DNA of 64,000 bases from Janthinobacterium sp. (GCA_025360045.1 JANYCY010000033.1:23171-87170), one strand, 5' to 3'. Positions 1-9,200 are shown, counted from the first letter of the stretch. Program-made: numbers and translations. Notes: generated by a model from the sequence alone, not told the origin.

Positions 1-1
1 T

Positions 2-721
2 GCGGTGGCCAATGCGGCTAAGTTGCATCATGGTGCGGTAGGCCGTGCCTTTCTTGAATCACTGGCCCATGCTGATCGAGCACAGCTAACCCTTCAATTA
101 AGGGAAGCGCTGAATAAGTTTGCGCTTGAATGCGTGCCGGTGGCTGCATCTGGCCAAGTAAGACACGCGGCACAGTATTTTGCTTTAGCGGCGTATGCGG
201 GAGAGCTGGCCAGTAGCTACAACCTGACCGGCTGGCCGCTGGGTACGGTGTGGAATGCGGCTAAAGTGATGTTTGCTGACTGGTTACAGCATCGAGGCGG
301 CGCTGATGATGAGGAAAATAAGCAAATCATTCGCCAAGCCCGCTATTTCTTTGAACAGCACGGCATGTCACGCTTTCATCGCTGGAATGATGAAGTCAAC
401 ACCGTCATAGATACCCACGGCCCTAAAACGCTGGGGATGTGTGGCTTTGCTAAGACCGTGGATATTGCTATTAATGGGCAGTTTACGGACGTCAAAGCCT
501 CTGAGGTCACGTATTACGTTTACCGTGAATCATGGGCCAATGATGTGCTAAAAGACCGTGATTTAAAGCGGGCCAATAAGCTGCTACTTGAAATGGGCGT
601 ACTTACCCCCGCCAAAGATGGCAAAGCCTCACAATCCAGAAAATTACCTGGCAGTGGCCGCGCTAATGTCGGGGTCTATGTGGTGAATCCGGCCATGCTT
701 TACAGTGGTGGCGATGATTAG
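2..721 (+). CDS. DUF927-family protein, C-terminal part (partial at window edge)
   Basis: The frame is open to the left edge, so the true start lies outside the window; about 240 residues are visible. The stretch AAYAGELASSYNLTGWPLG, followed by a WLQHRGG segment and an FFEQHG segment, resembles the C-terminal region of DUF927 proteins. These are helicase/primase-like proteins found in integrative elements, satellites and prophages. The last 80 residues look like a small helical winged-helix-like tail. The catalytic part is not visible, so no activity can be assigned. The gene overlaps the next one by a few bases and is the last recognisable gene before the tRNA-Arg that probably served as attachment site. 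Family assignment is by memory of the C-terminal pattern. Confidence 0.7.
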   Translation, partial: AVANAAKLHHGAVGRAFLESLAHADRAQLTLQLREALNKFALECVPVAASGQVRHAAQYFALAAYAGELASSYNLTGWPLGTVWNAAKVMFADWLQHRGGADDEENKQIIRQARYFFEQHGMSRFHRWNDEVNTVIDTHGPKTLGMCGFAKTVDIAINGQFTDVKASEVTYYVYRESWANDVLKDRDLKRANKLLLEMGVLTPAKDGKASQSRKLPGSGRANVGVYVVNPAMLYSGGDD

Positions 722-1082
722 CCCTTATCCTGCCCAGCCTAACAAAGGCCCAAGCGACCACCCACCGGCGGGAGCTGCTGCCCTAGCGGCGTTTCTATCT
801 GCGCCGGTTTGTGTTGAAGCGCCCACCCTAGCCCATGCACCCGCTACGCTAAAGCCTGCATTCTTATTACCAAGCCATAGCCATGAGGCGCGGCAAGCGT
901 GGCGGCAAGTGGTGGGCAATGTAGCGGACTTTCTGGGGTGCTCAGATGATGAGAAGGCAGATATGCTGTATCAACTAGAAAGCCCCAGCTTCTTGGCTGC
1001 GGTGCTGGCTATTGCTAAGGGCTATTGCTTGGCTAGTCAGCAATCACTAGCGCTTTTAAAGGCGGGGGATACCTACACCTAA
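714..1082 (+). CDS. Small protein of unknown function, integrative element
   Basis: I do not recognise this protein of about 122 residues. The first 50 residues are rich in Pro and Ala and look disordered. Residues 60-115 look helical (EARQAWRQVVGNVADFLGC, then SPSFLAAVLAIAKGYCLAS). The ATG used here lies inside the 3' end of the upstream DUF927-type gene and the two stop/start regions overlap, which suggests translational coupling; a GTG three codons upstream is an alternative. Its position as the terminal gene of the element suggests a minor element-specific role, but nothing in the sequence shows which. Confidence 0.55.
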   Translation: MISPYPAQPNKGPSDHPPAGAAALAAFLSAPVCVEAPTLAHAPATLKPAFLLPSHSHEARQAWRQVVGNVADFLGCSDDEKADMLYQLESPSFLAAVLAIAKGYCLASQQSLALLKAGDTYT

Positions 1083-1503
1083 ACCGGTATAAGCCGCTTT
1101 AGCCTCTCCCTTTATAAGATGACAAGGTCATTAGCGTTTGCTGATGGCCTTTGTTTTTGTGTGCTACTTAGGCGCTTACCCTTGTCTATTTGCTTTCTAT
1201 TGTTGTTTTAAATAAGAAAGCATTTAGAAAATATATAGCATTGTGGGCCGTGTACTATTCGGCTTACAAATTAGCGTAAACCCCATCAAAACCATGTGAT
1301 CGTTTCTTGCTTTGGCATTAGCTGCTGGTGGTGTTTTATGCTGATGAGGCAAGCGTGAGCACCTGCTTTAATCGCTGCATAAAACCACTAAGGGCAAGGC
1401 GGTATGCCCTAGCTTACCCACTCCTCTTTTTCCCTATCCCTTGCTAAGCCCTTTGTTTAAAAGGGTTTACGCCTCTTTCGCTGTCTTTCTCACTTGCCAA
1501 TCT
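1083..1503. other. Gene-free stretch at element end
   Basis: I find no credible reading frame or RNA gene. The DNA is moderately AT-rich and leads into the 9-bp tandem repeats. The short open frames across 1494-1751 and 1966-2370 are mainly translations of the repeats, with unnatural composition (for example WSHRSH units), and I do not call them genes. Confidence 0.5.
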
Positions 1504-1593
1504 GGTCACACCGGTCACACCTTGGTTTTACGTGGTCTCACAAAAAAAACCCTTTAAAATCAACGTGGTCACACTGGTCACACCGGTCACACC
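1504..1593 (+). repeat. Iteron-like tandem 9-bp repeats GGTCACACC
   Basis: Five copies of GGTCACAC followed by C or T occur in strict 9-bp phase in two blocks. The first block is at 1504 and 1513; the second is at 1567, 1576 and 1585. A degenerate copy (GGTCTCAC) lies between them at 1534. Related units recur at about 1893-1901 and 2209-2226. Regular short direct repeats next to a replication-type gene in an integrative element suggest binding sites for a replication initiator or a regulator. That role is an inference. Confidence 0.65.
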
Positions 1594-1862
1594 AGAAAAA
1601 CACCCACCCCCTACCCCCGATGTGCTGCTATGGCGCACAGGGGGAACACCTTCGCGCTCGTTTTGTGATATTTACACACTGTAAGGATTGCTGTTTTTTA
1701 GCTTGGCTTAACCTGTTTCTATTTCTGCATATTTGTAAGATAAAACAATAACCATCTTGCTATCACTCAGACAATAGCCTTTAAATCTTACGCCACCAAG
1801 TGGGGCGCAAGGGAACAAACCAAGCTAAGGCCCCACCCCATCCGGCATGGTGTATATCACTA

Positions 1863-2250
1863 TTTTAAGTTCGACCATGTACTTAAGGTATGACCGGTGT
1901 GGCTGATTCATCTGCTTACAGGTAAGGGGGGGGGCTAAAAGTCTGTCATGTAAGACTAAGAAACCGTGTGCTTAACCGTACTTTTTCGCGGACTGCTTTT
2001 TATAGGGGGGGGGTCTAATTGCAATGGGGCTGGTAATGATCGAAGGCCAAGGCTTAAAAAAAAGGGAGCGAAAAGGTTAGCGCCTTATAGTCGCGGCATA
2101 TGCACTAGAAAACGGGTATTTTTACTCCAGACGCCCCCTAAATCAAAGGTTTTTACACCATTAAGAAATGGGCTTTGTCATAGCTTGGGTCTATTGCCAA
2201 ATTACGCCGGTTACACCAGTCACACCTTAAGTACATGGTCGAACTTAAAA
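1863..2250. repeat. 38-bp inverted repeat enclosing about 310 bp
   Basis: The left arm (1863-1900) and the right arm (2213-2250) match as reverse complements at 36 of 38 positions. This includes an uninterrupted 27-bp stretch containing TTCGACCATGTACTTAAGG. Each arm ends inwardly or outwardly in a GGTGTGAC-type unit of the iteron family. The enclosed DNA contains two runs of nine G (1926-1934 and 2005-2013) and no convincing gene. It could be an origin structure, a recombination site or the remnant of a small mobile unit. Confidence 0.7.
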
Positions 2251-2377
2251 AGAGTAATAGGCTATCTGTTTGCCGGTGAAACCGTCCATATCCATCAAAT
2301 GCAAAAATGCATCGCGGGCATATTCCCTGCCAGCCCCCAGCAGCGCGATTTTGTAGAGGTAACTACCTAGGCATGGC

Positions 2378-2420
2378 ATTGTTGGTATATAAAAAATATA
2401 CCAACAAATATACCAACAAT
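2378..2420. repeat. Small palindromic cluster ATTGTTGGTATA / TATACCAACAAT
   Basis: A perfect 12-bp inverted repeat (2378-2389 with 2409-2420) has a third copy of ATATACCAACA between its arms (2397-2407). It lies 110 bp from the tRNA-Arg 3' end, where integrases and excision factors of tRNA-targeting elements often bind. It is a plausible arm-type or operator site; the role is inferred. Confidence 0.55.
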
Positions 2421-2463
2421 GAAGAGCGGCTGTAGGGGGTATTTGGCGCACTGTGGCGGAAAC

Positions 2464-2497
2464 AAAAAACCCCGCAAGCGGCATGTTTGCAGGGTTT
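2464..2497 (-). terminator. Rho-independent terminator behind tRNA-Arg
   Basis: On the minus strand a stem AAACCCTGCAA / TTGCGGGGTTT (10 of 11 paired, one mismatch) is followed by a run of six T. It lies about 35 bp downstream of the tRNA 3' end and would end its transcript before the integrative element. Confidence 0.75.
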
Positions 2498-2531
2498 AGA
2501 GAACTTACACGGACTAGGCTGAACTGGTGCT

Positions 2532-2606
2532 TGGTATCCCCGACAGGAATCGAACCTGTATCTAGCGCTTAGGAGGCACTTGTACTATCCGTTGTACTAC
2601 GAGGAC
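2532..2606 (-). tRNA. tRNA-Arg (anticodon CCU)
   Basis: The minus strand folds as a full cloverleaf. The acceptor stem is GTCCTCG with CGGGGAT, the D stem is GTAC/GTAC, and the anticodon stem AGTGC/GCGCT carries loop CTCCTAA, so the anticodon is CCT. The T arm is ACAGG-TTCGATT-CCTGT. The 3' CCA is encoded (75 nt with CCA). It decodes AGG. Its 3' end borders the element on the left, which fits the frequent use of tRNA 3' ends as attachment sites. Confidence 0.95.
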
Positions 2607-2627
2607 GAAGCCAATCACTGCGGGCGT

Positions 2628-2655
2628 ATTATACCTGTCATCCGCTCAGAGTAAA
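2628..2655 (-). promoter_or_regulatory. Sigma-70 promoter of tRNA-Arg
   Basis: On the minus strand TTTACT (2655-2650), a 16-bp spacer and a perfect TATAAT (2633-2628) precede the tRNA 5' end by about 21 bp. Confidence 0.7.
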
Positions 2656-2659
2656 CGCT

Positions 2660-3142
2660 TTACATTCTAATACTCAATTTCTCAAGTAAAGGCCGTAAAT
2701 CTTCTGGGAATTTAATGTTTTCACCAGGGCTAGATAAAACCTCTAATTTGCCATTACTGATCAGGCCCACTTCTAGTTTTCTATTTTCTGTATCAATCAA
2801 AATATACGCTTGGCCCTTCCCCTCTTCCTTGGCGCTGCCTTGCACATACAACACCCCATCTTGCAAAAGTGGGCTGGTTTTTTCCATATACAGCTTAAAA
2901 ACATCAAGCTGAGGCCCCAGCAATAGGCGTAGCGCGTGCTTTAGAGGGGGCCGCTCCCATAGCTTGATATCTTGGGGGTTTTGGCCGACATACTGCTGCA
3001 AGCGATCCCATTCCACTTGATTTTTTTTAAAAAACACATCTGGTGTACTGGCGTCTAACGCAGCCCGAGCAGGGGCTGCGGTCTTTTCTTGGCAAGCGGT
3101 CAAAGCAAAGGCCATGATCAATAGGGCGATACGGAACAGCAT
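2660..3142 (-). CDS. Putative lipoprotein of unknown function
   Basis: This 160-residue protein begins with a short signal peptide and a lipobox, FALTAC, with the lipidated Cys at residue 17; it should be anchored in a membrane facing the periplasm. The rest is hydrophilic and has no motif I recognise. The second half (LYVQGSAKEEGKGQAYILID onward) looks like beta strands. An AAGGAT ribosome site 6 bases before the ATG supports the start. It is transcribed towards the tRNA-Arg gene, whose promoter begins right after its stop codon. Function unknown. Confidence 0.8.
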   Translation of the reverse strand: MLFRIALLIMAFALTACQEKTAAPARAALDASTPDVFFKKNQVEWDRLQQYVGQNPQDIKLWERPPLKHALRLLLGPQLDVFKLYMEKTSPLLQDGVLYVQGSAKEEGKGQAYILIDTENRKLEVGLISNGKLEVLSSPGENIKFPEDLRPLLEKLSIRM

Positions 3143-3235
3143 AAATAATCCTTAGCGAGCAGTCCTATATTTGAAAGAATTCAGCGCTAAAGTTCATTTA
3201 TTAATATGTAAATGCTGCGCTTTTTTACGTAACCA

Positions 3236-3778
3236 TCACTCCCAAAGCTTTTTCCAACCGGCATGGCCCATGCTGCGCAATGTAGCAATATTCCTATCCA
3301 CAATGACATCGGCATCAGGAAAAGCCTCTACCGCCTTATCAATACTGTCTTCACGAAGTAAGTGCAAGGTTGGATAAGGGCTGCGATTAGTGTAATTGTC
3401 GATATCATCCGGCTCGCTGCCTTCAAACTGATACTGGGGATGAAAGCTGGCGATTTGAAAAATGCCATCTAGATTAAGCTCGGCCAATACTGAATCAGCA
3501 ACACCTAGAAAATCGTTATACGCCACAAAATCCCCCAACACATAGGGGTGAATCAAGAGCGTCATTTCAATCTTTGTGGGGTCAGCGTCGCTCAATAGCT
3601 CTAACTCTGCAATTAAAGTCTCGATCAACACATCAATATTGCGTGCCTCACTCACCGTGTAGCGCACTTGTTTTTTAATATGCACCGCTTTAGCAAAAGG
3701 GCAAAGATTTAAACCAATCACGGCTTTTTCTAGCCAGCGCTCGGTATCCAGAATAATTTGGTCGTTAGATGGCATCAT
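3236..3778 (-). CDS. DUF1415 family protein
   Basis: The 180-residue sequence matches the DUF1415 pattern: an N-terminal WLEKAVIGLNLCPFAK segment, a central LLIHPYVLGDFVAYNDFL segment, and SPYPTLHLLREDS near the C-terminus. The biochemical role of the family is not known. The start codon lies only 5 bases after the stop of the upstream MazG-like gene, so the two are probably translationally coupled. A second ATG directly follows the first (MMPS), and either could be used. Together with the yaeQ-like gene it forms a three-gene run on the minus strand. Confidence 0.85.
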   Translation of the reverse strand: MMPSNDQIILDTERWLEKAVIGLNLCPFAKAVHIKKQVRYTVSEARNIDVLIETLIAELELLSDADPTKIEMTLLIHPYVLGDFVAYNDFLGVADSVLAELNLDGIFQIASFHPQYQFEGSEPDDIDNYTNRSPYPTLHLLREDSIDKAVEAFPDADVIVDRNIATLRSMGHAGWKKLWE

Positions 3779-3783
3779 ATTTT

Positions 3784-4092
3784 TTATAGGGGAGGATATT
3801 TAACAGCATTTAAAACCATTTTTGCCCGAATGGCCGTTTCTAAATCAACATTTAGCACATCAGCCAACCTAATCATATAAAGCATCACATCGGCCATTTC
3901 TTGCTCAACGGCTACGCGCTTTGCCGAATCTAATTGCTGAGATTCCTCTGGCGTTGCCCATTGAAAATGCTCAACTAACTCGGCCATTTCTACCGACATC
4001 GCCATACATAGATTCTTAGGCGTGTGATAACGCTCCCAATCGCGATCTTTGGCAAATTGGCGAACGTCGAGTATGAGTTGGTTTAAATCCAT
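3784..4092 (-). CDS. MazG-like nucleotide pyrophosphohydrolase (RS21-C6/dCTPase type)
   Basis: The protein of about 102 residues has the all-alpha NTP pyrophosphatase pattern. There is a first metal-binding helix EMAELVEHFQW and a second helix containing EQEMADVMLYMIRLAD, giving the ExxE...ExxD arrangement that binds Mg2+. The family hydrolyses (d)NTPs to monophosphates and pyrophosphate, often to clean modified nucleotides from the pool. I chose the ATG at MDLNQLI because family members begin there; an in-frame ATG 12 codons upstream (4128) adds a non-conserved extension. It sits between yaeQ-like and DUF1415 genes. Confidence 0.85.
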   Translation of the reverse strand: MDLNQLILDVRQFAKDRDWERYHTPKNLCMAMSVEMAELVEHFQWATPEESQQLDSAKRVAVEQEMADVMLYMIRLADVLNVDLETAIRAKMVLNAVKYPPL

Positions 4093-4148
4093 GAATCTAT
4101 GGCTCTCTATCGCATTTAGTATGGGCATAAAGACTTGCCCACCCTACA

Positions 4149-4694
4149 TTATTTAAATGGTTTTAAAATACTGAAATGCGCTTCAATCGATTGGCTATTA
4201 TCTGCCAGCCATACTTGCCCATCTTGAATCGTGCATTGCAACTGCATATTGCGATTAGCTAAAGCGGCTAATGTGTGGGTCATTTCTACCGGCACATTAA
4301 TTACTTGCAGATTATCTAAACGCTCTAATTTGCTGACAATGCCTTTCCACCAAACATCAGCGCTATTACCGCTATACGTAAATACCGCCACTTTTTGCGC
4401 TTTACCGCAGGCTTGGCGAATGCGCTTTTCATCGGGCTGGCCTAATTCAATCCATAACTCAATGGCGCCAGTTAAATCTTTTTGCCAAATATCTGGCTCC
4501 TCGGTATCGCTCAAGCCTTTAGTAAAGGCGAGCGATTCGCTGGCATGCAGAGCAAATGCCAATAGACGCACCATCATGCGTTCGTCATTTTCAGAAGGGT
4601 GACGCGCAATCACCAAAGAATGGGTGGCGTAATAATGACGATCCATATCGGCAATTTGCAGATCAGACTTAAAAATAGTTGCCTTGAGGGCCAT
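4149..4694 (-). CDS. yaeQ: YaeQ family protein
   Basis: At 181 residues it matches the length and pattern of YaeQ: MALKATIFKSDLQIADMDRH at the start, then RHPSENDERMMVRLLAFAL, LWIELGQPDEKRIRQAC and a C-terminal LADNSQSIE. YaeQ proteins have a compact fold related to PD-(D/E)XK nucleases, but their cellular role is not firmly established. An early report in enterobacteria linked the gene to antitermination. It is first in a minus-strand run with the MazG-like and DUF1415 genes, with 56 bases before the next start. Confidence 0.9.
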   Translation of the reverse strand: MALKATIFKSDLQIADMDRHYYATHSLVIARHPSENDERMMVRLLAFALHASESLAFTKGLSDTEEPDIWQKDLTGAIELWIELGQPDEKRIRQACGKAQKVAVFTYSGNSADVWWKGIVSKLERLDNLQVINVPVEMTHTLAALANRNMQLQCTIQDGQVWLADNSQSIEAHFSILKPFK

Positions 4695-4748
4695 GGCGGA
4701 TCACGGGAAAAATGAAATAAGCCCGCATCTTACCCTAAATGTGAAAGC

Positions 4749-4946
4749 TCAATCCGCCCTGCACTGCTGGGGGGTTTTAGCATGCTCAGCCAAATGCCGC
4801 ATCTTGTGATGTACATCGGTGAGGCTTTCTAAACAGGCGCTACGCAATAGCTCTTGCTCGCCATGATGAGTCACACGAAAAAGCCCGTATTCCATGGCTT
4901 CAGGTTCACTCACCGGCCAGATAGGGTGAATTACAAAGGTGCTCAT
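4749..4946 (-). CDS. Small conserved-looking protein of unknown function
   Basis: This 65-residue protein has no signal peptide or membrane segment. It contains a His-rich middle (VTHHGEQELL, then DVHHKMRHLAEHA). An AGGA ribosome site 8 bases before the ATG supports translation. The codon use resembles the neighbouring genes. No family recognised; metal binding through the histidines is possible but unsupported. Confidence 0.55.
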   Translation of the reverse strand: MSTFVIHPIWPVSEPEAMEYGLFRVTHHGEQELLRSACLESLTDVHHKMRHLAEHAKTPQQCRAD

Positions 4947-5067
4947 GATAAATATCCTGATGATTAAGTGTTATCAAAAGACTATGCAAGCATCGTGCCA
5001 AAGTATCGAAAGCTTGCAAGCCGTATAACTAGATCATCGGCGGCATATAAGAAGACTTTAATGGTGC

Positions 5068-5096
5068 TGCCAAGCGGCATTCTTTGCCGCTTGGCA
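5068..5096. other. Perfect 12-bp hairpin without T-tract
   Basis: TGCCAAGCGGCA and its exact complement are separated by five bases. Neither side carries a T run, so it is not a standard intrinsic terminator. It lies in a 314-bp gene-free stretch that otherwise holds only the R1 repeat. Confidence 0.5.
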
Positions 5097-5167
5097 AGGG
5101 AAGAGCTTAACCCACAGCCCTATCAACTTAGCTAGATACTGGCACACGATGACAAGTATTGAATCAT

Positions 5168-5228
5168 CGTAGGGCGGGTGAAACCCGCGTTATTTTCAGC
5201 ATCGCTCGCGGGTTTCACCCGCCCTACG
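5168..5228. repeat. R1 palindromic repeat, complete copy
   Basis: Two perfect 22-bp arms built on GTAGGGCGGGTGAAACCCGC flank a 17-bp loop. Related copies are at 12921-12991, 59029-59060 (one arm) and 60798-60856. Each arm is itself a small palindrome, as in REP-type elements. It lies just after the yceH-like stop codon and may stop transcription there. Confidence 0.85.
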
Positions 5229-5260
5229 AAAAACATTTCGCTTACGTTGATAGGATTGAT

Positions 5261-5896
5261 TTAATCCATGCCCAATTCAGCGCAAATTTTTGCCATTTTT
5301 TCTTTTAATTCAAAGAGTTCCATCTCTAAAAGATCCACTTTAACTTGCAAGGCTGAATCGCCGCTGCCTTTGGCACTTGGCGCGGCCTCATTGATCACGG
5401 GCTCGCCCGATAATAAATGCGCCCAGCGGCTTTCCCTTGCGCCCGGCTGACGAGGCAGTTTTACCACCAAGGCCCCGCTACTTCGGGATGTAAGCTCTTC
5501 TAAAAAAGCCTCTACCGCTGAAATATCAGAAAACTTATGCAGGCGCTCAGAAGCTAAACGCAGCTCCCCCGCTGTTTGCGGGCCTCGCAACATCAGCACC
5601 GTTAAAATCGCCACCGATTGCGATGGCACTTGAAACACGGCTGCAAAGCACTGCGAGTAACGCGCAATACGCCCGCCCAAATGCGAAGACTCAACCAGCT
5701 TCAGCTCTTTTAAATGCACCAGCGCTTCATCCGCTTCGGTGTCATTAATTGACACGACAGGATCACGGCTGGATTTCTGATTACAACCTGAAACAAGGGA
5801 ATTCAAAGAAAGAGGATAGGTATCAGGAACAGTAATTTGCTTTTCGATTAGAACACCCAGAATGCGGGTTTCGAGCAGGGAAAGGAGGAAAGTCAT
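5261..5896 (-). CDS. YceH family (DUF480) winged-helix protein
   Basis: At 211 residues it carries the family signature. The start is LETRILGVLIEKQITVPDTY, then SLNSLVSGCNQKSSRDPV, and a second winged-helix domain begins near LTVLMLRGPQTAGELRLASE. The C-terminal 30 residues form a coiled coil (VDLLEMELFELKEKMAKICAEL). The family has two winged-helix domains and is thought to bind nucleic acid or act in regulation, but no member has a settled role that I know of. It is a single-gene unit followed by an R1 hairpin. Confidence 0.88.
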   Translation of the reverse strand: MTFLLSLLETRILGVLIEKQITVPDTYPLSLNSLVSGCNQKSSRDPVVSINDTEADEALVHLKELKLVESSHLGGRIARYSQCFAAVFQVPSQSVAILTVLMLRGPQTAGELRLASERLHKFSDISAVEAFLEELTSRSSGALVVKLPRQPGARESRWAHLLSGEPVINEAAPSAKGSGDSALQVKVDLLEMELFELKEKMAKICAELGMD

Positions 5897-6021
5897 AGAT
5901 CACCAGCAGATCAAGCAGATGGGTTTATTATGCACTTAAATGATGCGAAGCTTACTAATTGATGTTACGCCGCCTTTGAAAAACGCGAACAAAACACTTT
6001 TGATGAAGAGGATAGAGAGCT

Positions 6022-6145
6022 AAACCTTAAACCACAGAGTAAAACGAGGACACAGAGATCACAGAGATCACAGAGAAAACGTCTAATCATTGGTTTTCTC
6101 TGTGAAACTCTGTGTCCTCTGCGTTCTCTGTGATTCAGGATTTTG
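6022..6145. repeat. R2 palindromic repeat (CACAGAG family)
   Basis: An imperfect palindrome of about 124 bp begins with AACCACAGAG and ends with CTCTGTGATTCAGGATTTT. It contains tandem ACAGAGATC units in the left arm. It fills most of the 300-bp gap between yceH and putA. Relatives are at 12813, 16148, 24441, 32319, 39966, 41703, 57000 and 63693. Confidence 0.8.
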
Positions 6146-6201
6146 CGCTGTGTCACATCAAATGCTGAGGATACGATATGGGCACAGCGCCCACGCCCCC
6201 C

Positions 6202-9200
6202 TTAACTAATACTCATCAAACTCGCATTCCCGCCTGCGGCTGCGGTATTTACGCTGATGGAGCGCTCGGCTAATAGGCGGGCCAGATCAAAGTCTTCTCC
6301 GGCAACAAGGGCAGCGCTGGATAGGCCTTGCACTTGCAAGATAGGCCCAGCGATTTCTGCAATTTGGCGGTTGATCTCACCCAATGCATCGCTATCGCCT
6401 TCAAACAAGACCCCCCCCATTACACCGGCCTCAGCAATAGATGGCTTCATTACAACTCGGCCAGATAAGGCTTTTGGCAAGGCATCAAGCACCGCTTTTA
6501 CTGCCGGATTCGCAATAAATATCGCTTGGTTGCCACTGGCTAAGGCGGCAGCAAATTGCGCTTTTGCACCCAGCTCAGTTGCGGCAATACACAACACAGG
6601 GCCGCGTGGATGCAGTAAGTAGCGGTTGCGCTCGCCAGTTGGGCCTGGCAAGTCGATATTTGCACCTAGGCCCGATCCAGCGAGGTAGCGGCTGCAACGG
6701 GCGGCCGCAGCGTCTTCTTTATTGGATTGCAAATGATCGTGGTAGGCCAGTAGCGGAGCGAGGGCCGCTTGGTCCCCTGGCAAGGTTTGCGCAGGGCGGC
6801 GGGACAAGAGTCGTGGTAAATACAGCGGGCCACCGGCCTTAGGGCCAGTCCCCGATAGACCTTCACCACCAAAAGGTTGCACCCCAACCACGGCACCAAT
6901 CACATTGCGGTTTACATAAATATTCCCCGCCTGCACTTTTTCCACCACATGGGCGATGGTTTCGTCGATACGGGTATGCACACCAAAAGTCAGGCCAAAA
7001 CCCGTTGCATTGATATCGTCAATCAACTGATCCAGCGCTTCGCGGCGATAGCGAATCACGTGCAATACGGGGCCGAAGACTTCTTGTTTCAGCTCAGAAA
7101 GGCTATTGATTTCGATCAGCGTAGGCGCAATAAAGGTGCCTTGCTGGCATAACGACGGCAGCGACAGCGCTAATACCTCAGCACCACGGCTCTTGAATGC
7201 TGCGATATGGCTGGCAATATTTTGCTGCGCCTCAAGATCAATCACGGGGCCTACATCCACAGCCAGCGAATCAGGCTTGCCGATATTTAACTCCTGCATC
7301 GCGCCTTTCAGCATATGCAGAATATGGTCTGCCGCCTCGCTTTGCAGGCAGAGCACGCGCAATGCCGAGCAGCGCTGACCAGCCGAATCAAACGCCGACA
7401 TCAGCACATCGCCAACCACCTGCTCAGCCAAAGCCGATGAATCGACGATCATGCAGTTCTGGCCACCGGTTTCGGCAATCAGCGGAATGGTGCGGCCATC
7501 TTTATCGAGGCGTTTAGCCAAATTGCTGGCGATTAAGCGCGCCACTTGAGTAGAGCCGGTAAACATCACGCCACTGCAACGCGCGTCTGAAATTAAGGCG
7601 CTACCCACGGTTTCACCACGGCCTGGCAAGAGTTGCACCGCACCAGCTGGCACACCCGCTGCACGCAAGATGCGCACGGCTTCGGCAGCGATTAGCGGCG
7701 TTTGCTCTGCAGGCTTAGCCAGCACAGGGTTGCCTGCTGCCAAGGCTGCGGCAACCTGACCAATAAAGATCGCAAGTGGGAAATTCCACGGGCTGATACA
7801 CACCACGGGGCCCAGCGGGCGATGCGTATCATTGGCAAAATCTTGCTCGATTTGCCCCGCGTAATAGCGCAAGAAATCGACCGCTTCACGCACTTCGGCA
7901 ATCGCATTTGGCAGAGATTTACCCGCTTCACGCACAATCAAGCCCAACAGCGGCTGCATACCCGATTCGAGCAATTGCGCGGCGCGATTTAGGCAAGCGG
8001 CACGCTCGGCGACCGATGTGGCTTGCCAGATTGGGCCAATATTTGCGGCATGCATAAAGGCAGTCGCCACATCATCCACATCGGCTTCAATCACATAGCC
8101 CACTACATCTTGATGATCGGCAGGGTTTTTAACCGCCTGCTTACGAGTCATATCTAGCTCGGCCACCACACCCAATAAGGGCGCAGCCAGCCATTCGGTA
8201 TTCGCGCCCGCCAAGAGGGCGGCAGACAAGGAGGCCAAGCGATGCTCATTAGATAAATCCAAGCCGCTAGAATTCAGGCGATTTGCACCAAACAACAGGC
8301 GTGGCAGCGGGATTTTATCGTGCGGGGCAAAAGCAGGAATCACCGCCAAGGCTTGCACAATCGGATCGATAATCAATTCTTCAATCGCCACATTCTCATC
8401 GGCAATGCGGTTTACAAACGAGCTATTTGCGCCGTTTTCCAATAAGCGGCGTACTAAATAGGCCAAGAGCGTTTCATGGCTGCCCACCGGCGCATACACG
8501 CGGCAAGGGCGGCCTAGTTTTTCACGCGCGGTGACTTCTTCGTATAGAGGCTCGCCCATACCGTGCAGGCACTGAAACTCATACTGGCCAGGGTAGTAAT
8601 TTTGCCCCGCAAGGTGATAAATCGCCGAAAGCGTTTGCGCATTATGCGTTGCAAACTGTGGGTAGACCGCATCTGGCGTCGCCAGCAATTTTTTAGCGCA
8701 GGCAAGGTAAGCCACATCGGTATAGACCTTACGCGTGTATACCGGATAATCTTCCAAACCATCCACTTGTGCACGCTTGATTTCGCTATCCCAATACGCG
8801 CCTTTTACCAGACGAATCATCAAACGGTGGCCGCTGCGGCGGGCCAGATCAATCACATAATCGATCACATGCGGCGCACGTTTTTGATACGCCTGAATCA
8901 CAAAGCCAATGCCGTTCCAACCGGCCAGCTCAGGATCGAAACACATCGCTTCTAGCAAATCGAGCGAGATTTCTAAACGATCTGCTTCTTCAGCATCAAT
9001 ATTTAAACCAATATCGTAACGACGTGCGAGGCGAGCTAGCGCAATCACGCTAGGCAATAATTCAGCCGTCACGCGGTCTTGCTGCGCACGCGAATAACGA
9101 GGGTGCAGCGCAGAAAGCTTAATCGAAATTCCAGGGCCTTCATAAATACCGCGCCCAGCAGAGGCCTTACCAATGGCATGAATCGCTTGCTCGTAAGCGG

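Noticed and set aside
1494..2370. Two open frames of 85 and 134 codons at the element end
   Set aside because: Composition follows the GGTCACACC units and the inverted repeat, no ribosome site, no family-like pattern.
6029..6085. Tandem ACAGAGATC units considered as a CRISPR-like array
   Set aside because: Only 9-bp direct units with no spacers; they are part of the R2 arm.
5965..6156. 63-codon frame on the minus strand with CDLCDLCVL-type sequence
   Set aside because: It is a translation of the R2 repeat.
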